NCBI RefSeq assembly: GCF_013282575.1
Contig: NZ_JAAAYE010000030.1
Location: 1 to 64,000 of the forward strand
Length of the DNA stretch: 64,000 nt
From: Paraburkholderia sp. NMBU_R16
GTDB lineage: Bacteria; Pseudomonadota; Gammaproteobacteria; Burkholderiales; Burkholderiaceae
Direction of reading: 5' to 3'
Positions 42,097 to 52,725 of the stretch are shown one piece after another (position 1 is the first letter of the stretch; every line of letters begins with the position of its first letter). Made by a program: the position numbers and the translations under genes. The notes below the pieces were generated by a model. That model saw only the letters and a list, made by a program, of their open reading frames with translations. It had not been told where the DNA came from and made no database searches.

Positions 42097-45000
42097 TCAG
42101 CCGAGCCAGCGCCGTGCGTTTCGGAACACGCGCATCCACGGACTCGCCTCGCCCCAGCCCTCGGGGTGCCAGCTCATCTGCACCGTGCGATGCACACGCT
42201 CCATGTGGGGCATCAGCACGGTGAAGCGGCCATCGGGCGTCGTCACCGAAGTGATGCCGTTCGGCGAGCCGTTGGGATTGAACGGATACCGCTCCGTCGC
42301 CTCGCCGCGATGATCGATATAGCGCATCGCGACGCTTACCCGGGACGCGTCGCCTTGCTGCGAGAAGTCTGCAAAGCCTTCGCCGTGTGCGACGGCAACC
42401 GGAAGGCGCGAGCCTTCCATGCCCGCAAAGAAAATCGACGGCGAAGGTTCGACGCGCACGAACGAAAAGCGCGCTTCGAACTGCTCGGACTTGTTACGTG
42501 TGAACTTCGGCCACGCTTCGGCGCCGGGAATCATCGAAGCAAGACTGCTGAGCATCTGGCAGCCGTTGCAGATGCCGAGCGCGAACGTCTCGGGACGGCC
42601 GAAGAACGCGGCAAACATGTCCGCGAGCCGCGGATTGAAGCGGATCGTCTTCGCCCAGCCTTCGCCGGCGCCCAGCACATCGCCATACGAAAAGCCGCCG
42701 CATGCGACGGCACCCGCGAAGTCGGCAAGCGTCGTACGGCCCGACAGCAGATCGCTCATATGGACATCATGAGCATCGAAACCGGCGCGATCGAATGCAT
42801 AGGCCGTTTCGAGGTGGGAGTTCACGCCCTGCTCGCGCAGGATCGCCACGCGCGGGCGTGCGCCCGTGCCGATGAACGGCGCGGCAATGTCCTCGCTCGG
42901 ATCGAACGTCACATGCGGCGCGATTCCCGGGTCGGCCGCATCGAGCAATGTCTCGTACTCGGCGTCGGCGCAGGCGGGATTGTCGCGCAGCCGTGCGATG
43001 CGCCAGCTCACCTCGGTCCACGCCCGCTGCAGCTCGGTGCGCGGCGCGTCATAGATCTTCTTGGCGTCGCGGTAGATCTCGACGACATCGCGCTCGTTCG
43101 GCTTGCCGATCACGTGCGAGCACGCGCCCAGCCCGTGCTGGCGCAACAGCGCGAGCACGGTGTCGCGCTCGCTCGCACGCACTTGCACGACGGCGCCGAG
43201 TTCCTCGTTGAACAGCGCACGCAGCGTGCGGTCGTCGCGACGCCCGCTCGTTTGCTTCGCCCAATCCTTGGCGTCCCCGTAATCGAACTCATGACCGGCA
43301 TCGAGCGCGAGCATGTCCACGTTCAACGAAACGCCCACATGCCCGGCAAATGCCATTTCGCAAACCGTGGCCCACAGTCCGCCATCGGAGCGATCGTGAT
43401 AGGCCAGCAGCAAGCCGTCGGCATTGAGCGTTTGAATCGCCGTGAAAAAGCGCTTGAGATCTTCGGGGTCGTCGACGTCCGGCACGCTGTCGCCGACTTG
43501 CTGCGTGACTTGTGCGAGGATGCTGCCCCCGAGCCGATGCTTGCCGTGGCCCAAATCGATCGCGATCAGCACGCTGTCGCCGACCTCGGCCGCACGCCGC
43601 AACTGCGGCGTCAGATGCCGGCGAACGTCGTCGACAGGCGCGAATGCCGAAATGATCAGCGAAACGGGCGCCGTGACTTCCTTTGCCACACCGCGCTCGT
43701 CCCATTTCGTTTTCATCGACAGCGAATCCTTGCCGACCGGAATGCTGATACCGAGCGCCGGGCACAGTTCCATGCCGATCGCCTTGACGGTATCGAACAG
43801 CGCGGCATCCTCGCCAGGGCTACCGCACGCGGCCATCCAGTTGGCCGACAGCTTGAGTTTGTCGAGCGAAGCAATGGGCGCAGCGGCGATGTTCGTGATG
43901 GCCTCGCCGACGGCCATCCGGCCGGACGCGGGTGCATCGATGACGGCCAGCGGCGCGCGCTCCGCCATCGTCATGGCTTCGCCGCGAAAACCCGCGTAGT
44001 CGACCGCTGTGATCGCGCAGTCGGCCACCGGTACTTGCCATGGGCCGACCATCTGGTCGCGCACGCTCGTGCCGCCGACGGTACGGTCGCCGATCGTGAT
44101 CAGGAAGGACTTGCTTGCCACGCTCGGATGCTTGAGCACCGCCACCGCCGTCTCGGCGAGCGACAAACCGGTCACGTCGACCGGTACCCGCGCAGCACTC
44201 ACGCGCGCGACATCGCGGTGCATGCGCGGGGGCTTGCCCAGCAGCACATCCATCGGCATATCGACGGGATACTGCGCCGAGCCCTCGCCTTGCGTGTCGA
44301 CCAGTTGAAGCTGGCGCGCCTCGGTCGCGACACCGACGACGGCGAGCGGGCAGCGCTCGCGGACGCAGATGGCCTCGAAACGCGGCAGATCGGCCGGTGC
44401 AATCGCCAGCACATAGCGTTCTTGCGCTTCGTTCGACCAGATTTCGCGGGGCGACAATCCACTCTCTTCGAGCGGCACGCGGCGCAGTTCGAAGCGCGCG
44501 CCTTTGCCCGCGCCATCGACGAGCTCGGGGAATGCGTTGGACAGACCGCCCGCGCCGACGTCATGAATGCTGAGAATCGGGTTGCCGGCGCCCAACTGCC
44601 AGCAAGCGTTGATGACTTCCTGCGCACGACGCTCGATTTCCGGATTGCCGCGTTGGACCGAGTCGAAATCGAGTTCCGCCGTGTTCGCGCCCGTTGCCAT
44701 CGAACTCGCGGCGCCACCGCCCATGCCGATGCGCATGCCGGGGCCGCCGATCTGAATCAGCAGCGAGCCTGCCGGCAAGTCGTGCTTGTGCGTGTGGGCA
44801 TCCGAGATGTTGCCGATGCCGCCCGCGATCATGATCGGCTTGTGGTAGCCCCGTACCTGGCCTCCGACGTTTTGCTCGTAGACGCGGAAATAGCCGCCCA
44901 GATTCGGCCGCCCGAATTCGTTATTGAACGCAGCGCCGCCGAGCGGACCGTCGATCATGATCTGCAACGGCGATGCGATGCGCTCTGGGCGGCCGTAGGC

Positions 45001-46179
45001 GCCGTATGCGTCCGCAGGATTGCGCACGGCGAGCGGCACGGTGGCGTCACGGGCGTTTTCCCATGGCTCGAGCGCGTCCGGCAGTGCGAGATTCGACACC
45101 GAGAATCCGGTGAGCCCCGCCTTCGGCCGCGCGCCGCGTCCCGTCGCGCCTTCATCGCGAATTTCGCCGCCCGCGCCCGTCGCGGCGCCCGCGAACGGCG
45201 AGATGGCGGTCGGATGGTTATGCGTTTCGACCTTCATCAGCGTGTGCGTGAGCTCGACGTGGCGGCCGTAGCGCTCGTCGAACACGCCTGCGCCGTCACC
45301 CGCATCGGCGGCCTGTCGCGGAAACCAGCGCTCAGCCGAGCCGCCCGCCATGATCGCCGAATTGTCCGAATAGGCGACGATCGTGCCTTGGGGATTGAGC
45401 TTTTCGGTGTTCTTGATCATCGCGAAAAGCGACATGTCCTGCGGCTCGCCGTCGATCGTCCATTGCGCGTTGAAGATCTTGTGCCGGCAGTGCTCGCTGT
45501 TCGCCTGTGCGAACATCATCAGCTCGACGTCGCTCGGATTGCGCGCGAGCTTCGTGAAGGCATCGACGAGATAGTCGATCTCGTCGTCTGCCAGCGCAAG
45601 GCCCAGCTCGCTGTTGGCCTGCACGAGCGCGGCCCGGCCCGCGGCGAGGACATCGACCGTCGAAAGCGGCTTGGCGGGCAATTCGTCGAACAGATGGTGC
45701 GCATCGTCGCGCGAGGCCACGATACTTTCGGTCATCCTGTCGTGCAGCGCCGCCGCGACCGCGGCGCGCGCTTCGTCCGAAAGTCCTTTTTTGGCCCCGA
45801 CGCCCAGAAAGCCCGCTTTGAGCGTCACCGCGTACTCGATTCCGCGCTCGATGCGCCGCACGTGATCGAGACCGCAGTGATGAGCGATGTCGGTCGCCTT
45901 GCTGGCCCACGGCGAAATCGTGCCGAAGCGGGGCAGGACGAGAAACGTTTCGCCCGCACCGCGCCCTTCGCCGGCCGCGAACGGCGCGCCGTAGTGGAGC
46001 AGCGCCTCGATGCGCTCGTTATCCTCGCGCGAGAGCGGCTCGGCCGCACTGACGAAGTGCAGATATTGCCCGCGGACATCGACGATATTCGCGTCGATGC
46101 GGCCGAGCGTGTCGATGAGACGGGATTGACGGAAGTCGGAGAGCGCCGAAGCACCGGGAAAGCACGAGAAGTGAGCCAT
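42097..46179 (-). CDS. purL: Phosphoribosylformylglycinamidine synthase
   Basis: A 1360-residue single-chain PurL of the large proteobacterial type. It has the FGAR-binding and PurM-like domains ([29 protein letters not shown]-type motifs) and a C-terminal glutaminase domain with nucleophile in [13 protein letters not shown] and late HGEGF. It catalyses the fourth step of de novo purine synthesis with ATP and glutamine. It stands alone, facing the ppi terminator and divergent from the oxidase gene at 46474. Confidence 0.95.
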   Translation of the reverse strand: MAHFSCFPGASALSDFRQSRLIDTLGRIDANIVDVRGQYLHFVSAAEPLSREDNERIEALLHYGAPFAAGEGRGAGETFLVLPRFGTISPWASKATDIAHHCGLDHVRRIERGIEYAVTLKAGFLGVGAKKGLSDEARAAVAAALHDRMTESIVASRDDAHHLFDELPAKPLSTVDVLAAGRAALVQANSELGLALADDEIDYLVDAFTKLARNPSDVELMMFAQANSEHCRHKIFNAQWTIDGEPQDMSLFAMIKNTEKLNPQGTIVAYSDNSAIMAGGSAERWFPRQAADAGDGAGVFDERYGRHVELTHTLMKVETHNHPTAISPFAGAATGAGGEIRDEGATGRGARPKAGLTGFSVSNLALPDALEPWENARDATVPLAVRNPADAYGAYGRPERIASPLQIMIDGPLGGAAFNNEFGRPNLGGYFRVYEQNVGGQVRGYHKPIMIAGGIGNISDAHTHKHDLPAGSLLIQIGGPGMRIGMGGGAASSMATGANTAELDFDSVQRGNPEIERRAQEVINACWQLGAGNPILSIHDVGAGGLSNAFPELVDGAGKGARFELRRVPLEESGLSPREIWSNEAQERYVLAIAPADLPRFEAICVRERCPLAVVGVATEARQLQLVDTQGEGSAQYPVDMPMDVLLGKPPRMHRDVARVSAARVPVDVTGLSLAETAVAVLKHPSVASKSFLITIGDRTVGGTSVRDQMVGPWQVPVADCAITAVDYAGFRGEAMTMAERAPLAVIDAPASGRMAVGEAITNIAAAPIASLDKLKLSANWMAACGSPGEDAALFDTVKAIGMELCPALGISIPVGKDSLSMKTKWDERGVAKEVTAPVSLIISAFAPVDDVRRHLTPQLRRAAEVGDSVLIAIDLGHGKHRLGGSILAQVTQQVGDSVPDVDDPEDLKRFFTAIQTLNADGLLLAYHDRSDGGLWATVCEMAFAGHVGVSLNVDMLALDAGHEFDYGDAKDWAKQTSGRRDDRTLRALFNEELGAVVQVRASERDTVLALLRQHGLGACSHVIGKPNERDVVEIYRDAKKIYDAPRTELQRAWTEVSWRIARLRDNPACADAEYETLLDAADPGIAPHVTFDPSEDIAAPFIGTGARPRVAILREQGVNSHLETAYAFDRAGFDAHDVHMSDLLSGRTTLADFAGAVACGGFSYGDVLGAGEGWAKTIRFNPRLADMFAAFFGRPETFALGICNGCQMLSSLASMIPGAEAWPKFTRNKSEQFEARFSFVRVEPSPSIFFAGMEGSRLPVAVAHGEGFADFSQQGDASRVSVAMRYIDHRGEATERYPFNPNGSPNGITSVTTPDGRFTVLMPHMERVHRTVQMSWHPEGWGEASPWMRVFRNARRWLG

Positions 46180-46473
46180 GAAAGGACGTGGGCGTCGATG
46201 GGTCGGGCACGCGCATCACTGGCCACGCGTGCGGACGACATGAAGCGAAAGGAAGACCAGCATTATACCCGGAAGTCAGCCCCCAATAAGCCGCTGCCCT
46301 CCAAGCCGCGATCCCGCCGCGGCGCGCGCGCGGCCATGGCCCGGGACCGGTTTCGCTCGCGCGGGTGAGGCGTGCCGGCCCGATTGGCGCTATCATGCGC
46401 GGTTTGCTTCCTCGACGCGAAGGCGCAATGCGAGCGCGCCTCGCGGTTTGCACGGCTGAAGAGCAATCATTCA

Positions 46474-47775
46474 ATGGATGTCATCGTCATAGGCGGCGGG
46501 GTCGTCGGCGTCGCCACCGCATATCAGCTGCATTCGGCCGGACATCGCGTCTGCGTCATCGAGCGCCATGCAACCGTTGCGCAAGGTGCCACCTATGGGC
46601 ATGGCGGCGCGCTCCTGCCCACGCCGCTCGATGTATGGTTCGGCCCCACATTCGTGCCCAATGCGCGGGTACCGCGCAGCGGTCTCGTCTACAAGCCGGG
46701 CTTCAACGGCAGCACGCGGCGCTTCATGCAGCGCCTCGCTGCCTTTCAGGAGCCGGATGCGTTTCGGGACCAGTATCGGCGCCTCGGGCCGCTCGTCGAT
46801 CTGTCGCGCGAGACGCTCGCGGCGCTCGAGACGCGCTTCGATTTCGAATTCGAGCAGCGCAGTGGAATGCTTCACGTCGTGCAGCACCCGCGCGAGTGGG
46901 AGCTTGCGCAAAGCGCGCTCGATTTGCTGCGCGAGTTCGAAATCCAGCATCAGGTGCTCACGGCGCGCGAATGTGCCGATCTCGAGCATTCGATACCCAC
47001 CGATCCCGAGTTTGCGGGCGGCGTGTTCTTCGAGCATGAGCGCCTGGGCAATTGCCCGCTGTTCACGAAGCTCGTCAAACAAGTGCTCGAGGAGCAAGCC
47101 GGTGTCCGGTTCATGTTCGGCCGCGCAGTCGAAGCCTTGCGGCTCGACGAACAGCGCGCGGCGGTGGAGCTTGCGCCCGTGCCGAGCGAACGCGCGAGCG
47201 CACGGGAAGTCGATGTCGTCTCGGCCGACGCGATCGTCGTTGCCGCGGGCGCCGGCAGCCTCCCCCTCATCGAACGGGCCACGACGAATCTGCCCTTGCA
47301 CCCGGCCCGCTTTTTCGCATTGACGGCACCGATCGCCTACGAGGAGTGTGTGCCGCACGTCGCGGTCGTCGATACGATCCGGCGCATTACGATGACGCGC
47401 GTGAATCAGAGGGTGCGTGTGGCGGGTGCGGCACTGGTACAGCCCGAGCGCGAAATCGCGAAACCGGCGCCGGAACCGCTTGCCACGGCCGCAACGGCCC
47501 TACTGGCGCAAGCCACGCATGACTGGATACCGGGCGCCGCCAAGATTTCGGCCGCGCACTCGTGGGATGGTGTCCAGTTGCTTTCGCCGGATGGGTTGCC
47601 CGTCGTCGGTCGGGCGTCGCATCCGCGGCTCTTTGTCAATCTCGCGCACGGCCCGGCCGGTTGGGGGCTCGCCTGTGGGTCTGCTAAAGTGCTTGCTGAA
47701 ATCATCAGCGGCACCGAGCCCAGTGTTCCGCCCGATACGCTTGCCGCGTTGCGCGCCGATCGTTTCGCGAGCTGA
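46474..47775 (+). CDS. FAD-dependent D-amino-acid dehydrogenase-like protein
   Basis: A 433-residue DAO-family protein of the DadA type: MDVIVIGGGVVGVATAYQLH at the N-terminus, GHGGALLPTPL near the active site, and the closing segment NLAHGPAGWGLACGSAKVLA. It would deaminate D-amino acids and pass electrons to the respiratory chain. ATG 46474 starts directly before the FAD site; upstream in-frame sequence is not family-like. It is followed by nnr after 116 bases. The substrate is not known. Confidence 0.82.
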   Translation: MDVIVIGGGVVGVATAYQLHSAGHRVCVIERHATVAQGATYGHGGALLPTPLDVWFGPTFVPNARVPRSGLVYKPGFNGSTRRFMQRLAAFQEPDAFRDQYRRLGPLVDLSRETLAALETRFDFEFEQRSGMLHVVQHPREWELAQSALDLLREFEIQHQVLTARECADLEHSIPTDPEFAGGVFFEHERLGNCPLFTKLVKQVLEEQAGVRFMFGRAVEALRLDEQRAAVELAPVPSERASAREVDVVSADAIVVAAGAGSLPLIERATTNLPLHPARFFALTAPIAYEECVPHVAVVDTIRRITMTRVNQRVRVAGAALVQPEREIAKPAPEPLATAATALLAQATHDWIPGAAKISAAHSWDGVQLLSPDGLPVVGRASHPRLFVNLAHGPAGWGLACGSAKVLAEIISGTEPSVPPDTLAALRADRFAS

Positions 47776-47891
47776 GCGAACCACCGCACGGCCGCAAGCG
47801 TGCGGCCACCCACCGCCGAGGCACGCCATGGGTGGCGAACGATCGGTCTCGCGCCCGTTGCCGCTGAAACGCTCCCGGACACCCGAGCCCC

Positions 47892-49478
47892 ATGACAGAA
47901 GCCGCCTCGCCCCCGCCGCATTCCAGTTTTGTCCATCCGCAGGAGCGACCGCTGCCGCTTTATTCGGTGACGCAAGTGCGCGAAATCGAGCATCGTGCGG
48001 CGGCAGGGTTGCCTGCCAACACGCTGATGACGCGCGCCGCTGCGGCAGCGGCGCGATGCCTGCTCGAGCAGGCCGGACACGACGGTTCCTTGGCGGGCGG
48101 ATGGCCCGTCTGGCTCGCGGCAGGCCCCGGTAACAACGGCGGTGATGCGCTCATGTGCGCAACGGGGCTGCACCAGGCCGGCGTGCCTGTCGAAGTGTGC
48201 ATGCCGGTCGAGGTCAAACCCGACGATGCGCGCTGGGCGCTCGGTACGGCGCGCTCGGCCGGCGTGCCGATCTCGCATGTGCCGCCGGCATCGTTCGAGC
48301 GCTACGGCTGGATCGTCGACGGTCTGTTCGGGATCGGGCTCGCGCGTCCGCTCGAGGGCATTTTCGCCGAGCTCGCCGGCCGCATCGGCGCGCACGCCCG
48401 CGGACGCGGCCGCGTGCTCGCGCTCGACGTGCCGAGCGGGCTGGACAGCGACTCGGGCACCATCGTCGGCGGCGCCGTTGCCGCTTGCGCTTCGCACACG
48501 ATCACGTTCATCGGCGCGAAACCAGGCCTTTACATGGGCCACGGCCGCGATTTGAGCGGCACTTTATGGGTTGCACCGCTCGACATCGACGCTGACGCCA
48601 TCGCGCTGTCGACGCCTGTCGCTCAGTTGAACGCGCCAGCTCTCTTCACCGACGTTTTTCCTGCGCGCACATTCGCATCGCATAAAGGGACGTTCGGTAG
48701 CCTTGCGGTGGTCGGTGGCGACACCGGTATGTGCGGCGCACCGATTCTCGCGGCGCGGGCCGCGCTGCATGCCGGGGCGGGCAAAGTGCACGTCGCCTTT
48801 CTCGGTAGCGGCGCGCCGCCCTACGATCCGCCCTACCCCGAATTGATGCTGCATCCGCTCGATACGCTTCGCCTCGCGAGCATGGACGCGCTGGCGATCG
48901 GCTGCGGCATGGGACAAAGCGAACGCGCGGCCGATGTGCTTGCAGAAGCTATCGCGCTCGATATGCCGAAACTGCTCGATGCGGACGCGCTCAATTTGCT
49001 GGCGCAGCGGGCCCATCTCGCGCAGGCGCTCGTCGAGCGCGGCGCAGCGGGCGCAGCGACTGTCCTGACGCCGCATCCGCTCGAGGCGGCGCGTCTAATG
49101 GGCTGTGACGCGGCGACGGTGCAGCGCGATCGCGTCACAGCCGCGCGAACGCTGGCTTCCAGGTTCGGTGCAATTGTCGTCCTGAAAGGCGCAGGAACCG
49201 TCATTGCGGCTCCCGATACGCGCGTGGCGATCAACCCGACCGGCGGCGCTGCGTTGGCCAGCGGAGGCACGGGGGATGTGCTCGGTGGCATCATCGGCGC
49301 CTTGCTCGCTCAGCGCCTGCCGGCCTTCGAGGCCGCGCTTGCCGGTGTCTATCTCCATGGTCTTGCCGCGGATACGCTGACGGCCCACGGGATTGGGCCG
49401 GCCGGCTTGACGGCGGGAGAACTCGCCGCGACGGTGCGCGCGTCCATTAATCGGCTGATATATCCGACACGCGAGTGA
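47892..49478 (+). CDS. nnr: Bifunctional NAD(P)H-hydrate repair enzyme (epimerase/dehydratase)
   Basis: The 528-residue protein joins an N-terminal NAD(P)HX epimerase domain (Yje[20 protein letters not shown]) and a C-terminal ADP-dependent dehydratase domain (Yje[36 protein letters not shown]). Together they repair damaged hydrated NADH and NADPH. It lies between the DadA-like oxidase and pgi on the plus strand. Confidence 0.93.
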   Translation: MTEAASPPPHSSFVHPQERPLPLYSVTQVREIEHRAAAGLPANTLMTRAAAAAARCLLEQAGHDGSLAGGWPVWLAAGPGNNGGDALMCATGLHQAGVPVEVCMPVEVKPDDARWALGTARSAGVPISHVPPASFERYGWIVDGLFGIGLARPLEGIFAELAGRIGAHARGRGRVLALDVPSGLDSDSGTIVGGAVAACASHTITFIGAKPGLYMGHGRDLSGTLWVAPLDIDADAIALSTPVAQLNAPALFTDVFPARTFASHKGTFGSLAVVGGDTGMCGAPILAARAALHAGAGKVHVAFLGSGAPPYDPPYPELMLHPLDTLRLASMDALAIGCGMGQSERAADVLAEAIALDMPKLLDADALNLLAQRAHLAQALVERGAAGAATVLTPHPLEAARLMGCDAATVQRDRVTAARTLASRFGAIVVLKGAGTVIAAPDTRVAINPTGGAALASGGTGDVLGGIIGALLAQRLPAFEAALAGVYLHGLAADTLTAHGIGPAGLTAGELAATVRASINRLIYPTRE

Positions 49479-49666
49479 CGCGTGCACGTAATGCGAGCGC
49501 CCCTCCAACGCCGCTATACTGTTCGACCCCGCCACATTGCTTGAGAGGCGTGCGCCGTCCGCCATCGCGGCCGGCGGCGCGCAGCGGGTCGCAGCAGCAA
49601 GCGAAAGCCGGCCCGGCCACCTGTGCCGCGGCCTTCGTTCGAGCCCCCAACGATCGACCGACAGCC

Positions 49667-51283
49667 ATGACGACGAACTCGCTTTCCTCCTGGTCCGCGC
49701 TGCAAGCGCATTACGACACGATTCGCGAAGCGCGGCTGCGCGACTGGTTCGCCGCCGACACCAGCCCCACCCGCGCCGAGCGCTTCACCTTTGAAGGAGG
49801 CGGCCTCGTCGCCGACTTCTCGAAAAACCGGATCACCGACGACACGCTGCGCCTGCTCGTTGCGCTCGCGCGCGAAGCGGGTGTCGAAGCGCGTCGCGAC
49901 GCCATGTTCGAAGGCGCCATCGTCAACCCCACGGAGGGCCGTGCGGCGTTGCATACCGCGTTGCGAGCCACGCGCGCCGATGCCCCCTACCACGAGCAAA
50001 TCAGCGCCGAGCGCGCCAAGATGGCCGCCTTCGCCGAACGCGTGAGGAGCGGCGCATGGACCGGGTACACCGGCAAGCGCATCCGTCATGTCGTCAATAT
50101 CGGGATCGGCGGTTCGGACCTCGGCCCGAAAATGGTCGTCCATGCGCTCGATCATCTCGCGCATCCCGAGATCGCCAGCTACTTCGTTTCCAACGTCGAC
50201 GGTGCCGATCTCGCTCGCGTCCTTGCGCGCATCGATCCGGAGGAGACGCTCGCGATCGTCGTTTCGAAGACGTTCACGACGCTCGAGACCATGACGAACG
50301 CGCGCTCGCTGCGCGACTGGTTCGTGCAACGAGGCTGCCCCGAGCAAGCGCTCGCCAAGCATTTCGTCGGCGTGTCCGCCAATCCGGGCGAAGTCGTCAA
50401 GTTCGGCATCGATGAACAGAACATCTTCGAAATGTGGGACTGGGTGGGCGGGCGCTATTCGCTGTGGTCGGCTGTGGGTCTTTCGATCATGATCGCCGTC
50501 GGGCCCGAGCATTTCGACGCGCTGCTAGCCGGCGCGGATGCCATGGATACCCACTTCCGGCAAGCCCCGCTCGAGCGCAACCTGCCGGTACTGATGGGAC
50601 TCGTCGGCATCTGGTACCGCAATTTCTTCGGCTCGCAAAGCTATCTCGTCGCGCCGTACTCCGAGGCGCTGCACTACTTGCCGTCGTATTTGCAGCAGCT
50701 CGAAATGGAGAGCAACGGCAAGTCCGCGCGGCTGGACGGACAATTCGTCGACTACGCGACTTCGGCCGTCACGTGGGGCGAACCGGGCACGAACGGACAG
50801 CACGCGTTCTTCCAGATGCTGCATCAAGGCCCGACCATCGTGCCGATCGACTTCATCGCGGTGCTCACGCCCGAGCATCCGCTCGCGAGCCACCATCCGA
50901 AGCTACTCGCCAATTGCTTCGCGCAAAGCGAAGCGCTCATGCTCGGGCGGACGGTCGAAGAAGCACGCAAGGTCGCCGGCCCCGACAAGCCGGAGCTCGT
51001 GCCGCACCTCGTCTTTCCGGGTAACCGGCCATCGACGACACTGCTCGTCGACGCATTGACGCCCCACGCGCTGGGTGCGCTCATTGCACTGTATGAGCAC
51101 AAGGTGCTCGTACAAGCCACGATCTGGAACATCAACCCGTTCGATCAATGGGGCGTGGAACTCGGCAAGATACTCGGCAAAGTCGTGGAGGCGGACCTCG
51201 TCGCGGCGCAGTTCGACGCATCCAGGCACGATTCGTCCACTTCCGCGCTGATCGCGCGAGCGCGCGAAGCCAGCAAGCGTTGA
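49667..51283 (+). CDS. pgi: Glucose-6-phosphate isomerase
   Basis: A 538-residue PGI with [15 protein letters not shown], the active-site regions [13 protein letters not shown] and [13 protein letters not shown], and C-terminal QWGVELGK. It interconverts glucose 6-phosphate and fructose 6-phosphate. ATG 49667 fits the known N-terminus; the open frame upstream of it overlaps the end of nnr in a different frame and is not family-like. TATACT at about 49514-49519 may be its -10 box. Converges on the ABC ATPase 40 bases away. Confidence 0.95.
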   Translation: MTTNSLSSWSALQAHYDTIREARLRDWFAADTSPTRAERFTFEGGGLVADFSKNRITDDTLRLLVALAREAGVEARRDAMFEGAIVNPTEGRAALHTALRATRADAPYHEQISAERAKMAAFAERVRSGAWTGYTGKRIRHVVNIGIGGSDLGPKMVVHALDHLAHPEIASYFVSNVDGADLARVLARIDPEETLAIVVSKTFTTLETMTNARSLRDWFVQRGCPEQALAKHFVGVSANPGEVVKFGIDEQNIFEMWDWVGGRYSLWSAVGLSIMIAVGPEHFDALLAGADAMDTHFRQAPLERNLPVLMGLVGIWYRNFFGSQSYLVAPYSEALHYLPSYLQQLEMESNGKSARLDGQFVDYATSAVTWGEPGTNGQHAFFQMLHQGPTIVPIDFIAVLTPEHPLASHHPKLLANCFAQSEALMLGRTVEEARKVAGPDKPELVPHLVFPGNRPSTTLLVDALTPHALGALIALYEHKVLVQATIWNINPFDQWGVELGKILGKVVEADLVAAQFDASRHDSSTSALIARAREASKR

Positions 51284-51323
51284 ACCTCCACCGGGCGGGC
51301 TCGGCTCACTGACGGCGCTCGCC

Positions 51324-52016
51324 CTAACGATGCGCAACCCGGCCCGCATCGAGCGTCACGATGCGCGCGCAACGACGCGCAAGTTCGAGATCGTGCGTGA
51401 CGAGCACGAGCGTGGCCCCGTGTGCCGCGTTCATCTCGAACATGAGATCGATGACCGCGTGCCCGGTCGCGGCATCGAGACTGCCTGTCGGCTCGTCTGC
51501 GAAGAGGATGGCCGGGCGTGTGACGAAGGCACGGGCGAGCGCGACCCGCTGCTGCTCGCCGCCGGACAGGACCTTCGGATAGTGCCCGGTGCGCGCGCCG
51601 AGGCCGACCTGATCGAGCAGCGCGCGGGCACGGCCCGTTGCCTCGTGCGATGTGACGGCGCCTTGCAACTCGAGCGGCAAGCGCACGTTCTCGAGGGCGG
51701 TCAGATGCGGCATCAGCTGAAACGATTGAAAGACGAATCCGACCGTGCCGTTTCGGAGATTCGCCCGTTCATCCTCCGACAACGTTTCGAGCGCCTTGCC
51801 GAACAATCGAACCGAGCCCGACGTGGCATTGTCCAATCCCGCGAGCAAGCCCAGCAACGTCGATTTGCCGGAGCCGGAGGCACCGACGATTGCCACGCTG
51901 CTGCCGGGCGTGACCTCGAGTGTGATGTCCTCGAGTATCGTCAGCTCGCCCGTTGCGTCCTTGACCCGCTTGAACAAATTGCGTACTTCGATGATGGGAT
52001 CGGTATTTTTCTGCAT
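51324..52016 (-). CDS. ABC transporter ATP-binding protein (YbbA/LolD type)
   Basis: A 230-residue single ATPase with Walker A GASGSGKSTLLGLLAG, signature LSGGEQQRVALARAF and Walker B ILFADEPTGSLD. It belongs to the MacB/LolD/YbbA class that normally works with an FtsX-type permease. Here no permease gene adjoins: pgi is convergent at its 3' end and tesA divergent at its 5' end. In E. coli the relative ybbA is also divergent from tesA. The ATG overlaps that of tesA within the tetranucleotide CATG. Confidence 0.88.
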   Translation of the reverse strand: MQKNTDPIIEVRNLFKRVKDATGELTILEDITLEVTPGSSVAIVGASGSGKSTLLGLLAGLDNATSGSVRLFGKALETLSEDERANLRNGTVGFVFQSFQLMPHLTALENVRLPLELQGAVTSHEATGRARALLDQVGLGARTGHYPKVLSGGEQQRVALARAFVTRPAILFADEPTGSLDAATGHAVIDLMFEMNAAHGATLVLVTHDLELARRCARIVTLDAGRVAHR

Positions 52017-52704
52017 GAGGAAGGCGCGTCGCTCGAAAGTAGGTGCGCTCGCCGGCAATCTTCGCCGAGCGTTGCTGGCAATCGCGCTCGCCGTCGTCGC
52101 GACCTCGGCCGTCGCTACGGCGGACGCCGCCGCGCCGGCCAAGCCGGTCATCGTCGTGCTCGGCGACAGTCTTTCGGCCGAGTACGGCCTGCCCAGAGAT
52201 TCAGGATGGGTTGCGCTGCTGAGGCGCCGCCTGGCGAACGAGCGCATCGATTATAGCGTCGCCAATGCAAGCATCAGCGGCGACACGACGAGCGGCGGCC
52301 GCGCGCGCCTGCCCGAATTGATATCGCGCCTCAAGCCGTCGATCGTGATCGTCGAGTTGGGCGCCAACGACGCGTTGCGCGGTGTCCCGCTATCGACGAC
52401 GGAAGACAACCTGCGCACGATCATCAAAGACGCGCAGCAAAGCAAGGCGAAGGTCTTGCTCGTCGGCATGTATGTGCCGGCCAATTACGGCCCCGCCTAT
52501 ACGGAGCGGTTCCATCGAATCTACGGCGCGCTCGCCAAGGAACTCGATGTACGGCTCGTCCCGTTTCTGCTCGCCGGCATCGAAAACAAGCCGGACATGT
52601 TCCAGAGCGATCAGATGCACCCGACCGAGCAGGCGCAGCCGGTACTGCTCGATAACGTCTGGCCTGCTCTCGCGCCGCTCCTGCAGCGCCGGCAAATCCG
52701 CTAA
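52015..52704 (+). CDS. tesA: Exported arylesterase / TesA-type SGNH lysophospholipase
   Basis: A 229-residue GDSL hydrolase with an N-terminal export signal (ending near ATADAAAP), block I VVLGDSLSAEYGL, the glycine of block II (SISGDTTSGG), block III ELGANDALRG and block V DQMHPTEQA holding the catalytic Asp-His pair. TesA is a periplasmic thioesterase/protease I/lysophospholipase. The ATG at 52015 shares two bases with the oppositely oriented ybbA ATG. It converges on ppiD. Confidence 0.88.
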   Translation: MRKARRSKVGALAGNLRRALLAIALAVVATSAVATADAAAPAKPVIVVLGDSLSAEYGLPRDSGWVALLRRRLANERIDYSVANASISGDTTSGGRARLPELISRLKPSIVIVELGANDALRGVPLSTTEDNLRTIIKDAQQSKAKVLLVGMYVPANYGPAYTERFHRIYGALAKELDVRLVPFLLAGIENKPDMFQSDQMHPTEQAQPVLLDNVWPALAPLLQRRQIR

Positions 52705-52725
52705 GCCGGATCTGCCGGCAATCGA

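Noticed and set aside
42091-46368. A 1425-codon open frame on the plus strand opposite purL
   Set aside because: It is the complementary frame of a highly conserved GC-rich gene. Its product is a low-complexity Arg/Ala/His-rich sequence without any domain, and PurL on the other strand is beyond doubt.
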